This document shows positions 52,677-61,239 of a stretch of DNA of 64,000 nucleotides, piece after piece. Source of the DNA: Vibrio pomeroyi (GTDB taxonomy: Bacteria; Pseudomonadota; Gammaproteobacteria; Enterobacterales; Vibrionaceae); NCBI GenBank assembly GCA_041879425.1, contig CP090855.1:868001-932000 (forward strand). Direction: 5' to 3'. Made by a program: the position numbers and the translations under genes. The notes under the pieces were generated by a model. That model searched no databases. It saw only the letters and a program-made list of their open reading frames with translations, and had not been told where the DNA came from. Every line of letters starts with the position of its first letter. Position 1 is the stretch's first letter.

Positions 52677-53549
52677 TTAGATGCAGAAGTGGCAATCCTC
52701 GATGTCTAATCCGTAAGTACCTTTTCGAATCGCCAGATGCTCTTTCCCTGCCTTCACACCCATCTCATAACCTGTATCCAAGATGCTTTGATCCATAGTC
52801 AGTCGCTTAACCGCGAACGTTTCCGGTGGGGCAATCACCTTGATGGTCGCATCTTTTGGCGGATTACGAATGAACTCCAAAGATTGGTTGTAGTTTTCAG
52901 CACGTACCGCCATCGACTCCGCAATGTTTGGGAATTTCTTTAACAGTTTTTTCAGCATCCACTGATACTTCTGCGGCTTCATTCGGTAGCTAAGTGGGTG
53001 AGAAAGAATCACGGTAATATCGCGCGCACCACGGCGGTATGCTTCACGAACCGGAATCGAATCCGCGACACCACCATCGGTATAACAGCCACCAGAGAAG
53101 CACGGTGTTTCACGGTAAGCGATAGGTAAAGCCGTTGTTGCTTCAACAACGTTAGAAAGGTTTTCTGGCTTGATGTGATAGTAGTCTGCACTGCCTGTAT
53201 CCACATTCGTCACAGCGGCAATCAATGGGATACTTGAAAACATCTCACCACAGTCAAGCGGGTAGCGTTGGTTTGATTCATTCCACAACCACTTCACATC
53301 TACCAAGTTACCACCCTTGGCAAAACGAGCAGGGTTGAAGAAGGTTTTATCGGTCGCCATAGTGGTGATCACGTTGTAGCTGCGTTTGGGCGCTTGAGAT
53401 AAGTAACCAACCAAATTGGACACGCCCGCAGATACGCCAATGGCAAAATCATAAGGACGGAAATCGTCTTCCATAAAGGCGTCCAACACTCCGGCTGCGA
53501 AGATGCCTCTCATTGCCCCACCTTCAACGATTAATGCGCTTTTACTCAT
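52677..53549 (-). CDS. Patatin-like phospholipase
   Basis: Serine-aspartate lipid hydrolase of the patatin family (YjjU/RssA-like). From ATG 53549 it has 290 residues; the frame extends 31 codons further but lacks a ribosome binding site. Visible are the oxyanion-hole GGAMRG, the nucleophile Ser40 in GVSAG (38-42) and the catalytic aspartate in DGGVADSIP. No signal peptide is seen, so it should be cytoplasmic. The substrate is unknown. Confidence 0.9.
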   Translation of the reverse strand: MSKSALIVEGGAMRGIFAAGVLDAFMEDDFRPYDFAIGVSAGVSNLVGYLSQAPKRSYNVITTMATDKTFFNPARFAKGGNLVDVKWLWNESNQRYPLDCGEMFSSIPLIAAVTNVDTGSADYYHIKPENLSNVVEATTALPIAYRETPCFSGGCYTDGGVADSIPVREAYRRGARDITVILSHPLSYRMKPQKYQWMLKKLLKKFPNIAESMAVRAENYNQSLEFIRNPPKDATIKVIAPPETFAVKRLTMDQSILDTGYEMGVKAGKEHLAIRKGTYGLDIEDCHFCI

Positions 53550-53725
53550 CTCAAACTCTACTACTTTATAAACTGATAGCCGTAGGATAATCCCGTCCAT
53601 CTTATAAAGATAATGGGATAGATTTATCAATTCGATAGGCAAAAGCTATTAACATTGAATAAAACCATTTTTCAATGATTTAGGGTGATTTGATGAGCCG
53701 CGAGATCAAAAATGTATGGTCCGCC

Positions 53726-53945
53726 CCGTTATTGCAACTACAATTAAGTAATAACGGAGTTGGTTTGCGCTAATGTATTCGGAGTCCTTGTTGGGAGCAC
53801 TAGCTTCCCAGCTCCACGATGATATCCGCGCCAGATTATCCTTAAAAAGCCCAAAGCATTAATTGCTATTTTTTGTGTCAGGTTCTTAATCTGGCCGATT
53901 GACCGTTTTTGTCATCACGTTCATTGGCGTTGCAAACTTGGTTAT
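53726..53945 (-). ncRNA. Candidate guide RNA (bridge/seek RNA) of the IS1111-type element
   Basis: Non-coding segment downstream of the transposase. It contains potential stems such as CCGTTATT / AATAACGG (around 53727-53757) and GGGAGC / GCTTCCC (around 53793-53812). IS110-family elements encode a structured RNA that directs target choice, and in the IS1111 group it lies at this end. Exact limits and strand use are inferred, not seen. Confidence 0.35.
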
Positions 53946-53947
53946 AG

Positions 53948-54961
53948 CTAAACAGCCTTAAAAGCTTGGCGGTGGTATAACACCGCCCAAGCTATCCTCA
54001 CTAGCTTGTTGGCTAATGCGACTACCACTACATTAAATGGTTTGGTGGCTCGTAGATTCACAAGCCACTCTCCAAACACTTTCCCTGTCGTCTCTAGTCT
54101 AGAGAGTACAGCCCTTGCCCCATGGATAAACAGAGTTCTGAGGTGTTTATTCCCTCGTTTACTCATACCAAGTAGCTTGGTCTTTCCTCCCGTTGAGAAT
54201 TGCCTTGGCACAAGCCCCAACCAAGCCGCCATCTCACGGCCATTGGTAAAGTTACTCGGAGAGCTTACATCGGCAATACACAATGTGGAGGTAAGATCAC
54301 CAATTCCAGGGATAGTTTTTAATAATTGAGCACTTTCGTTATTATTAACAATAGTTTGAAGCTTGTTATCTTGAGTTTTGATTTGTTCATTAAGGTACTT
54401 GTAATGTTCGTGAATAGATATCAATTCACATAGCAAGCTTTTTGGTAATGAGACGGTTTGTTCTGCTAACCATTGAAACAGAGACTTCATCTTTGCATGC
54501 CCTTTGGGAAAGCTAAGGCCGAACTCAAGTAAGATCGCGCCGATCCGCGACATAGTGGCGGTTCTCTCCTTGATATAACTATCTCTGACTCGATGAATCG
54601 CTGCGATGACTTGAGCCTCTTCACTTTTTACAGCTACAAACCTCATGGTCGGTCGACCCGCAGCCTCTGCGATCGCTGAAGCATCGATGAAATCGTTTTT
54701 ATTGCCTTTGACATAAGGTTTAACATACTGAGGAGGAATAAGTCGGGGTTGATGTCCAAACTCACTACACTTTCGAGCAAGCCAATGAGCACCGCCACAA
54801 GCTTCGAAAGCAATGGTTGTTGGTTCTATTTTACTAAGAAAGATTAAGAGTTGAGTGCGATTAAATTTACGACGCAGCACCTCCACGCCACAACGGTTAT
54901 GTGCGATAGCATGGAAGCAATGTTTACCTAGGTCGATACCTAAAATATGAATAGAAGACAT
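53948..54961 (-). CDS. IS110-family transposase (IS1111 group)
   Basis: DEDD/RuvC-like recombinase with a C-terminal Tnp_20 (helix-hairpin-helix) domain. From ATG 54961 (GAGGTG upstream) it has 337 residues. The acidic catalytic residues appear in GIDLGKHCF, TIAFEACGGAHW and KNDFIDASAIAEA. The C-terminal part has TIPGIGDLTSTL, the conserved serine region PRQFSTGGKTKLLG and SKRGNKHLRTLFIHGARA. The frame is intact, so the element may be active. Confidence 0.94.
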   Translation of the reverse strand: MSSIHILGIDLGKHCFHAIAHNRCGVEVLRRKFNRTQLLIFLSKIEPTTIAFEACGGAHWLARKCSEFGHQPRLIPPQYVKPYVKGNKNDFIDASAIAEAAGRPTMRFVAVKSEEAQVIAAIHRVRDSYIKERTATMSRIGAILLEFGLSFPKGHAKMKSLFQWLAEQTVSLPKSLLCELISIHEHYKYLNEQIKTQDNKLQTIVNNNESAQLLKTIPGIGDLTSTLCIADVSSPSNFTNGREMAAWLGLVPRQFSTGGKTKLLGMSKRGNKHLRTLFIHGARAVLSRLETTGKVFGEWLVNLRATKPFNVVVVALANKLVRIAWAVLYHRQAFKAV

Positions 54962-55029
54962 ATGGTTCACCTCATTCTGAGAGCCTACTCTAAGCTTAAG
55001 GGCTTGAGAGTGAGGCGGACCATATAATT

Positions 55030-55060
55030 AAGGCCATTGAGTGATTCACTCAACGGCCTT
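55030..55060 (-). terminator. Catalase terminator
   Basis: AAGGCCATTGAGTG / CACTCAACGGCCTT stem with one mismatch (a G-U pair on the minus strand). The T run is short. The IS ends six bases away. Confidence 0.7.
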
Positions 55061-55085
55061 TCATTTAACTAATCAAGTTTGTTGA

Positions 55086-56537
55086 TTACGACTTAAATTC
55101 GCTTACATCGATTTCAAGCAGTTTACCAATGCCTTCACCGTATGCTGGGTCGGCTTTGTAACAGTGTCTTAGGTGACGCAGTTGAATCTCTTTAGGCACG
55201 CCGCCTAGGTTACGAGCTGTGTTATCAAACAGAATCGCTTGTTTTTCTGGTGTCATCAGACGGAATAGGTCACCCGGTTGTGAGAAGTAATCTTCATCTT
55301 CGCGGTGATCCCAGTGCGCTGCCGCACCATCCAAGTTCAATGCTGGTTCTGCAAAGTCTGGTTGCTCTGCCCATTGGCCTTCGTTGTTTGGCTCATAGCC
55401 TAGTGTGCTACCAAAGTTACCATCAACACGCATCGCACCATCACGGTGGTAGCTGTGTACAGGGCAACGAGGTGCGTTCACTGGGATATGCTGATGGTTA
55501 ACACCCAAACGGTAGCGCTGCGCATCACCGTAAGCAAACAGGCGACCTTGCAGCATCTTGTCTGGTGAGAAGCTGATACCGGGAACCACGTTTGCAGGGT
55601 TGAATGCAGACTGTTCAACTTCAGCGAAGAAGTTTTGTGGGTTACGGTTCAGTTCAAACTCACCCACTTCAATCAATGGGTAATCTGCGTGTGGCCAGAT
55701 CTTAGTTAGATCGAATGGGTTGTATGGTACTTTCGCCGCGTCCGCTTCTGGCATCACTTGTACTTTCAGTGTCCATTTAGGGAAGTCTTGGTTATCGATG
55801 CTGTCTAGCAAATCACGTTGGTGACTTTCGCGGTCATCGCCGATCACTTGTGCCGCTTCAGCATCAGACAAGTTCTTAATACCTTGCTGAGATTTGAAGT
55901 GGAACTTAACCCAGAAACGTTCGTTATCTGCGTTAATAAAGCTGAATGTATGGCTACCAAAACCATGCATATGGCGGTAAGTCGCAGGGATACCACGATC
56001 ACTCATCACAATGGTGATTTGGTGAAGCGCTTCAGGTAGAGAGGTCCAGAAATCCCAGTTGTTCTTCGCGCTGCGCATGTTAGTGCGCGGGTCGCGTTTC
56101 ACGGCATGGTTTAGATCTGGGAATTTAAGAGGGTCACGTAAGAAGAACACGGGCGTGTTGTTACCCACCATGTCCCAGTTACCTTCTTCGGTATAGAACT
56201 TCAATGCAAAACCACGAATATCACGCTCTGCATCAGCCGCGCCACGCTCGCCCGCTACTGTCGTAAAACGTGCAAACAAGTCGGTTTTTTTACCCACTTC
56301 AGAGAACAGTTTTGCCTTGGTGTACTTTGTGATGTCGTGTGTAACGGTAAATGTGCCATAAGCACCTGAGCCTTTCGCGTGCATACGACGCTCTGGAATC
56401 ACTTCGCGGTCAAAGTGGGCCAATTTCTCCAAAAACCAAACATCTTGAAGAAGTTGTGGGCCACGTTTGCCCGCAGTTTGAACATTCTGGTTATGAGCAA
56501 CAGGACAACCCGCAGCTGTAGTTAGTTTTTTACTCAT
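55086..56537 (-). CDS. katA: Monofunctional haem catalase (small subunit type)
   Basis: Converts hydrogen peroxide to water and oxygen. From the second of two adjacent ATGs (56537), the product MSKKLTTAAGCPVAHNQN has 483 residues, the usual size for clade-3 catalases. AAGGA lies 7 bases upstream. The distal histidine region is FDREVIPERRMHAKGSGAYGTF, VGNNTPVFFLRDP carries the conserved Asn, and the proximal haem-ligand tyrosine is in RLFAYGDAQRYRLG. The name katA is by family and could be katB in other schemes. Confidence 0.94.
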   Translation of the reverse strand: MSKKLTTAAGCPVAHNQNVQTAGKRGPQLLQDVWFLEKLAHFDREVIPERRMHAKGSGAYGTFTVTHDITKYTKAKLFSEVGKKTDLFARFTTVAGERGAADAERDIRGFALKFYTEEGNWDMVGNNTPVFFLRDPLKFPDLNHAVKRDPRTNMRSAKNNWDFWTSLPEALHQITIVMSDRGIPATYRHMHGFGSHTFSFINADNERFWVKFHFKSQQGIKNLSDAEAAQVIGDDRESHQRDLLDSIDNQDFPKWTLKVQVMPEADAAKVPYNPFDLTKIWPHADYPLIEVGEFELNRNPQNFFAEVEQSAFNPANVVPGISFSPDKMLQGRLFAYGDAQRYRLGVNHQHIPVNAPRCPVHSYHRDGAMRVDGNFGSTLGYEPNNEGQWAEQPDFAEPALNLDGAAAHWDHREDEDYFSQPGDLFRLMTPEKQAILFDNTARNLGGVPKEIQLRHLRHCYKADPAYGEGIGKLLEIDVSEFKS

Positions 56538-56673
56538 CATCAATTCCTTATTACCATTTAGGTACAGCATCTTTGCTGCACCTCACTTCTGTATGGTGGT
56601 TATTCATCACACAAAACCACGCAGCAATTAAGGATATAGAATAAGCCTGACTCAAAGTAAAATATAATCGTTT

Positions 56674-56692
56674 GTAATTATCGTTATCATGG
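56674..56692. promoter_or_regulatory. Possible Fur-like site upstream of the catalase gene
   Basis: On the minus strand CCATGATAACGATAATTAC contains GATAACGATAAT, close to two hexamers of the Fur consensus. The region is very AT-rich, so chance is likely enough. Confidence 0.3.
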
Positions 56693-56824
56693 ATAAAACC
56701 TATCGAATTAATGATCTAAATCATAATCATTCAATATTGATAATAATATTTAGAATATAATAATCATGAACTTACATGACTTCATGAACTAGTTCTAAGG
56801 TTCTCCATTTCTCATCATAACTCA

Positions 56825-57997
56825 CTAATTTTGCGATATTTTGTGACCTAACCGTAAAGTCGCAGCGATATTTCTTGCCGTTCTCGTTAAGTTAAGCTCC
56901 GCCTCTTGTAATACTTTTTCTAAAGTTTGTGGCGATCTTACCGTTCCGAACAAGCTGCTCATTTCACCGTAAAGCGCTTCGACTTCAGTGCCTAATGACC
57001 CGGCAATCCCTATAGTCGGAATACCTTGCAAGCTCGCTCGTTTAGCAATGCCATAAGGTGTTTTACCTTGCAGGGTTTGGTTGTCCATTTGGCCTTCACC
57101 GGTAATCACGAGGTCTGCGCCCTTTAATACTTCATCGGCTTGTAGAACATCGAGCACCATCTCAATGCCGGGTTTAATCTGCATATTGAATAGCAAACCT
57201 AGCCCCATCGGTGTACCACCAGCCGCGCCATAACCAGTGCGCTTGTGAACAGGTTCATCGCCACTCACACAACCTTGCACTTCAGCGACTTGAGCAAAGT
57301 TCGCAAGCGCTTTATCCAGAGTCACAACTTGTTCTGGGCTTGCGCCTTTCTGTGGGCCGAATATATGGCTGGCACCGTTTTCACCACTCAGCGGATTATC
57401 GACATCGCACGCCACAATCAACTCGATATCAGCACAGCGTGAATCTAGATCGGTAAGATCAATAGATGCTAACTCCGCTAGCGCAGCACCACCTCGGCTA
57501 AGCTCTTGCCCTGTATTATCTAACAGTGTTCCACCTAACGCTTGAACGATACCCGCTCCACCATCGTTGGTCGCACTGCCGCCTAATCCAAGGATGATGG
57601 TTTGAGCGCCCTGTTCTATCGCTTCTAATATAAGTTGCCCTGTACCGAAAGAAGAAGTAACCAAAGGCTCTCGTTGGGCTGGAGTCAGTAAATCCAATCC
57701 AGATGAGGCAGCAATTTCAATCAGTGCGGTTTTGTTTGGATTACGCGCTGACGGTTCAAGCATCGCCCATTCTGCATTTACAAGTTCACCCAGCGGCCCT
57801 TCTACTTGGTGGGTTCGCTTCTGCCCCACTAAACCTTGCAGCAACACATCGACAGTACCTTCACCGCCATCGGCTAAAGGCAAGGTCACATAGTCAGCGT
57901 CAGGGAAGATTTCACGAAAGCCCTTTTCAATACACGCCGCCACCGATACCGCCGATAAAGATTCTTTAAACGAGTCTGGTGCAATAACAATTTTCAT
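56825..57997 (-). CDS. Glycerate kinase (GarK/GlxK family)
   Basis: Phosphorylates D-glycerate, feeding sugar-acid and glyoxylate breakdown into glycolysis. From ATG 57997 (GGAG 9 bases upstream) the 390-residue product starts MKIVIAPDSFKESLSA, the family hallmark. It continues with LADGGEGTVDVL, LGLGGSATNDGGAG and TGEGQMDNQTLQGKTP. It is divergent from the sugar-acid operon and probably co-regulated from the shared 426-base region. Confidence 0.92.
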   Translation of the reverse strand: MKIVIAPDSFKESLSAVSVAACIEKGFREIFPDADYVTLPLADGGEGTVDVLLQGLVGQKRTHQVEGPLGELVNAEWAMLEPSARNPNKTALIEIAASSGLDLLTPAQREPLVTSSFGTGQLILEAIEQGAQTIILGLGGSATNDGGAGIVQALGGTLLDNTGQELSRGGAALAELASIDLTDLDSRCADIELIVACDVDNPLSGENGASHIFGPQKGASPEQVVTLDKALANFAQVAEVQGCVSGDEPVHKRTGYGAAGGTPMGLGLLFNMQIKPGIEMVLDVLQADEVLKGADLVITGEGQMDNQTLQGKTPYGIAKRASLQGIPTIGIAGSLGTEVEALYGEMSSLFGTVRSPQTLEKVLQEAELNLTRTARNIAATLRLGHKISQN

Positions 57998-58200
57998 AGA
58001 AGTTGGCTCCAAAACTTAACGAGATCTACCAAGAAATAATTCCAAAACAACAAAACCACTATATAGAAGACAGCTCAACTGTGTGTATTTCGCTCTCTGA
58101 ATTTGACCACTCCCTCAGATTTCAGCGCCACTATTTTATATTCAGTAAAGTTACTGTTTGCTCGAATTCCATAATTTGACAAATTTATTCCCGCGAAATT

Positions 58201-58217
58201 ATCGAATTTCATTCGAT
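58201..58217. promoter_or_regulatory. Palindrome in the glycerate kinase / sugar-acid operon region
   Basis: ATCGAAT-TTC-ATTCGAT is a perfect 7-bp inverted repeat with a 3-base spacer. It lies between the divergent genes and is a possible repressor site. Confidence 0.5.
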
Positions 58218-58253
58218 TTAGTCTTAGAAACCAGATCCTGAACACGCTTTTTG

Positions 58254-58268
58254 TTTCGCATTGCGGAA
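58254..58268. promoter_or_regulatory. Candidate operator, copy 1
   Basis: TTTCGCATTGCGGAA resembles TTCCGCATTATGGAA at 58387-58401; both fit the dyad TTYCGCATTRYGGAA and are followed by TTWWAA-like sequence. Likely a pathway-regulator site. Confidence 0.5.
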
Positions 58269-58386
58269 TTATAAAATCTTTTTGTCCCGTTTTTTAACCG
58301 CTTAACACTTATTAGAGAAAAACTTAATAAGGAAATATTTCGCAACTTTGCTCACAGAATGTTTTCGGAATAAAAACAATAATTCA

Positions 58387-58401
58387 TTCCGCATTATGGA
58401 A
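58387..58401. promoter_or_regulatory. Candidate operator, copy 2
   Basis: TTCCGCATTATGGAA is a near-palindrome (TTCC...GGAA) ending 22 bases before the YiaK-like start codon, where a bound repressor would block transcription or leader escape. A related sequence, TTCCATAAT, occurs at 58168-58176. Confidence 0.55.
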
Positions 58402-58423
58402 TTTAACTTATCGGAGAGCACTG

Positions 58424-59425
58424 ATGCCTTTAGTATCTACAGAAAAACTACAACAAGAATATGAACGAATCCTTTTAGCTCGCGACATGAAACCAGAGAT
58501 GGCAACCAAGCTTGCAGCGGGTTTTGTTGAAATGGCAAACGAAGGCACTTACTCACATGGCATCAACCGTTTTCCGGTATTCATTGACCAAGTAGACAAA
58601 GGCCAAATCAAATTAAATTCTGAACCAGAATGCGTTAATAGCATGGGTGCATTAGAGCAGTGGGATTGCAACTACGGACCTGGCGTACTTAATGGTCTTA
58701 TCTGTGCAGAACGAGCAATGGAATTAGCGCGTGACTACGGTATTGGCATGGTCGGCATGCGTAATTCGAACCACTGGATGCGCGGCGGAGCTTACGTATT
58801 AAAAATGGCTCGTGAAGGTTTCGCAGGGATTGCATCAACAAACTCAATCGCAGTAATGCCAGCATGGGGTGGTAAAGATCACCGTGTTGGTTCGAACCCT
58901 CTAATCATGGCAGTAGCTGGCGATCCACCTGTTGTTGTTGACTGCTCAATGACTCAATTCTCTTACGGCCAACTTCAAAATTTCGTCCTTGCTGACAAAG
59001 AACTGCCTGTCGTGGGTGGCTTCGATGACAACGGTGAACTAACCAAAGACCCACATGTACTTTGGGAGAACAAACGTCTACTTCCAATGGGCTTTTGGAA
59101 AGGTTCATCAATGGCAATCGTGCTAGACATGATGCTAACAGCTATTACTGGCGGCCACTCAGTACCCGCACTAACTGAAGATATGGGCGGTGAGTTTGGT
59201 GTATCTCAATTCCTTATCGCTATCGACCTAAGCAAGACAATGGACGAAAGCACTTACGCACAAGAGATGAAGCGCATTCGTGACTACGTACTTGAATCAG
59301 AGCCTGCAGAAACGGGCTCAGTGATGATTGCTGGTTCTGAAATTGAAAACTTCATCAAGAAACACGAAGCAGCTGGCGGCATTGAAATCAACGATGGAAT
59401 TTGGGAACAGATTACATCTCTGTAA
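58424..59425 (+). CDS. YiaK-like 2,3-diketo-L-gulonate reductase (malate/lactate dehydrogenase type)
   Basis: NAD(P)H-dependent oxidoreductase of the malate/L-lactate dehydrogenase (Ldh_2) family. It is closest in motifs to E. coli YiaK/DlgD, which reduces 2,3-diketo-L-gulonate. The 333 residues (YiaK 332) include YSHGINRFPVFIDQV, VGMRNSNHWMRGGAYVLKMAREG with the catalytic histidine, and KDHRVGSNPLIMAVAG. GGAG precedes the ATG. First gene of a catabolic operon with a TRAP transporter, as in yiaKLMNO. Confidence 0.88.
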   Translation: MPLVSTEKLQQEYERILLARDMKPEMATKLAAGFVEMANEGTYSHGINRFPVFIDQVDKGQIKLNSEPECVNSMGALEQWDCNYGPGVLNGLICAERAMELARDYGIGMVGMRNSNHWMRGGAYVLKMAREGFAGIASTNSIAVMPAWGGKDHRVGSNPLIMAVAGDPPVVVDCSMTQFSYGQLQNFVLADKELPVVGGFDDNGELTKDPHVLWENKRLLPMGFWKGSSMAIVLDMMLTAITGGHSVPALTEDMGGEFGVSQFLIAIDLSKTMDESTYAQEMKRIRDYVLESEPAETGSVMIAGSEIENFIKKHEAAGGIEINDGIWEQITSL

Positions 59426-59449
59426 TTAGCCAAAGGTAGGGAAAGCTTT

Positions 59450-59938
59450 ATGCAAAGTGTATTTAAGAGTATTTGGAAAAGTATCGATGTCATCATGGCG
59501 GTCATTCTGACTTGTATGATTGTACTGGTATTTACAAACGTAGTTTTACGCTACGGCTTTTCTTCTGGTCTTCGTCCCTCTGTAGAACTATCTCGCCTTG
59601 GTCTTGTATGGATTGTCATGCTCGGTGCAGCCGTTGTGCTGCGCCGAGGTGAACACCTCGCGGTTTCGGAATTTTCTGAACGACTATTCCCTAAAGCAGT
59701 ACCCGTACTAAGACGTATTTGTTGGGTAATTGTATTGATATCAGTCGGCATGCTGTACGTCGGTTCATACCGTCAAATGATGTCTAACTGGTCAGATATT
59801 TCTCAACTAACAGGGCTTCCTTCAGCGTTATTTTACTTAGCTGGCGTGGTGTCAGGCGTGTTAATGGGTGTGATTGCCTTTGTGCGAATCTTCAAACCAG
59901 ACTGGCAGCTAGATAGCTTAGAAGAGGAGAAAGAATAA
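59450..59938 (+). CDS. TRAP transporter small permease (DctQ/YiaM type)
   Basis: Four-helix small membrane subunit of a TRAP solute transporter. The 162 residues show the expected four hydrophobic segments (about 14-36, 48-68, 85-108, 125-150) and the family pattern NVVLRYGFSSGLRPSVELSRLGLVW. Its TAA overlaps the next start by one base (TAATG), coupling it to the large permease. Confidence 0.92.
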   Translation: MQSVFKSIWKSIDVIMAVILTCMIVLVFTNVVLRYGFSSGLRPSVELSRLGLVWIVMLGAAVVLRRGEHLAVSEFSERLFPKAVPVLRRICWVIVLISVGMLYVGSYRQMMSNWSDISQLTGLPSALFYLAGVVSGVLMGVIAFVRIFKPDWQLDSLEEEKE

Positions 59939-61218
59939 TGACGTTAGCCATTTTCTTATCGGTATTGATTGTCTCAATCTTACTTGGTCTTCCTGTCGCA
60001 TTTGCACTGTTGTTATCTTCAATGGCGTTGATGCTTCATATGGACTTCTTTAGTGCAGACATTCTTGCGCAGTCTTTAATTAATGGTGTCGACAGCTTCA
60101 CTCTGCTTGCCATCCCATTCTTCCTTATTGCAGGTGAAGTAATGGCATCGGGAGGTTTGTCACAGCGTATTGTTCGACTAGCGACTACGTATGTCGGTCA
60201 CCGCCAAGGTGGTTTGGGTTACGTAGCCATCATGACTTCGGTATTACTTGCAGGCCTTTCAGGCTCAGCGGTAGCAGATGCCGCAGCCTTGGTAAGTATT
60301 CTTTACCCAATGATGAAAGCAGCCAAATACCCAGAAGCACCTTCAATGGGTCTATTGGCATCCGGCGGTATCATCGCACCTGTTATTCCACCTTCAATCC
60401 CTCTGATTTTGGTTGGTGTTGCTGGCGGTATCTCAATTAAAAACCTATTCCTAGGCGGCATTGTTCCAGGCCTGTTGATGGGTATGACATTGATGTTTGT
60501 TTGGCGTTGGACGGTTCGTAAAGAAAATCTAGCGACATCAGAAAAAGCGACAAAAGCAGAAAAGCGCGCAGCACTGAAAGATGGTGTTTGGGCTTTGATG
60601 CTGCCAGTCATCATTATTGTTGGTATTCGCTTTGGTATTTTCACGCCAACAGAAGCGGCAGTCGTTGCAGCGGCATACGCAATCTTTATCTCTACGTTTG
60701 TGTACAAAGAACTCACCATTAAGAAGTTCTATCACATCGTACTGAACGCAGGTCGTTCGACCGCAATGGTAATGTTCTTAGTAGGTTGTGCAATGGTTGC
60801 AGCTTGGCTAATTACTGTTGCTCAACTTCCTCAACAACTCGCAGAAATGTTAGGTCCACTAGTGGATAGCCCTCGTCTACTCATGGCAGTGATTATGTTG
60901 CTTGTGCTGTGTGTTGGCATGGTTATGGACTTAAGCCCAACAATTCTGATTCTTGTACCTCTATTAATGCCTGTCATCAAGATGGCTGGGATTGACCCAA
61001 CGTACTTCGGACTGTTGTTCGTTATTAACTGTTCAATTGGTCTGATTACGCCTCCTGTAGGCACCGTACTGAACGTAGTGTGTGGTGTAGCTAGAGTTCC
61101 TATGTCTACGGCTGTGAAAGGTGTATTGCCATTCATCGCTGCGTACATGGCTCTGCTCACACTGTTTGTCATCTTCCCAAGCATTATCACTGTGCCAATG
61201 TCGTTTGTCATTGGTTAA
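59938..61218 (+). CDS. TRAP transporter large permease (DctM/YiaN type)
   Basis: Sodium-driven transport channel subunit. The 426 residues have about twelve hydrophobic segments and DctM landmarks: FFLIAGEVMASGGLSQRIV, LLAGLSGSAVADAAALVSILYPMM, PPSIPLILVG and INCSIGLITPPVGTVLNVV. It sits between the small permease and the binding protein in one operon. Confidence 0.94.
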   Translation: MTLAIFLSVLIVSILLGLPVAFALLLSSMALMLHMDFFSADILAQSLINGVDSFTLLAIPFFLIAGEVMASGGLSQRIVRLATTYVGHRQGGLGYVAIMTSVLLAGLSGSAVADAAALVSILYPMMKAAKYPEAPSMGLLASGGIIAPVIPPSIPLILVGVAGGISIKNLFLGGIVPGLLMGMTLMFVWRWTVRKENLATSEKATKAEKRAALKDGVWALMLPVIIIVGIRFGIFTPTEAAVVAAAYAIFISTFVYKELTIKKFYHIVLNAGRSTAMVMFLVGCAMVAAWLITVAQLPQQLAEMLGPLVDSPRLLMAVIMLLVLCVGMVMDLSPTILILVPLLMPVIKMAGIDPTYFGLLFVINCSIGLITPPVGTVLNVVCGVARVPMSTAVKGVLPFIAAYMALLTLFVIFPSIITVPMSFVIG

Positions 61219-61239
61219 TCCTCGACGGAGAAAATAATA

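Larger units (their letters stand above)
53715..55024 (-). mobile_element. IS110-family (IS1111 group) insertion sequence
   Basis: The element is delimited by an 11-bp perfect inverted repeat, TATGGTCCGCC (53715-53725) and GGCGGACCATA (55014-55024). Real ends may lie a few bases outside, since IS1111 repeats are subterminal. It holds one transposase gene, with only about 52 bases on its 5' side and about 222 non-coding bases on its 3' side, the layout of the IS1111 group. It lies against the catalase terminator. Confidence 0.85.

Noticed and set aside
54006..54329. 107-codon plus-strand frame within the IS110 element
   Set aside because: It is antisense to the well-conserved transposase and looks like a shadow of it.
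56640..56760. OxyR site upstream of catalase
   Set aside because: ATCG/CTAT-like fragments exist in this very AT-rich stretch but do not assemble into the spaced OxyR tetramer motif.
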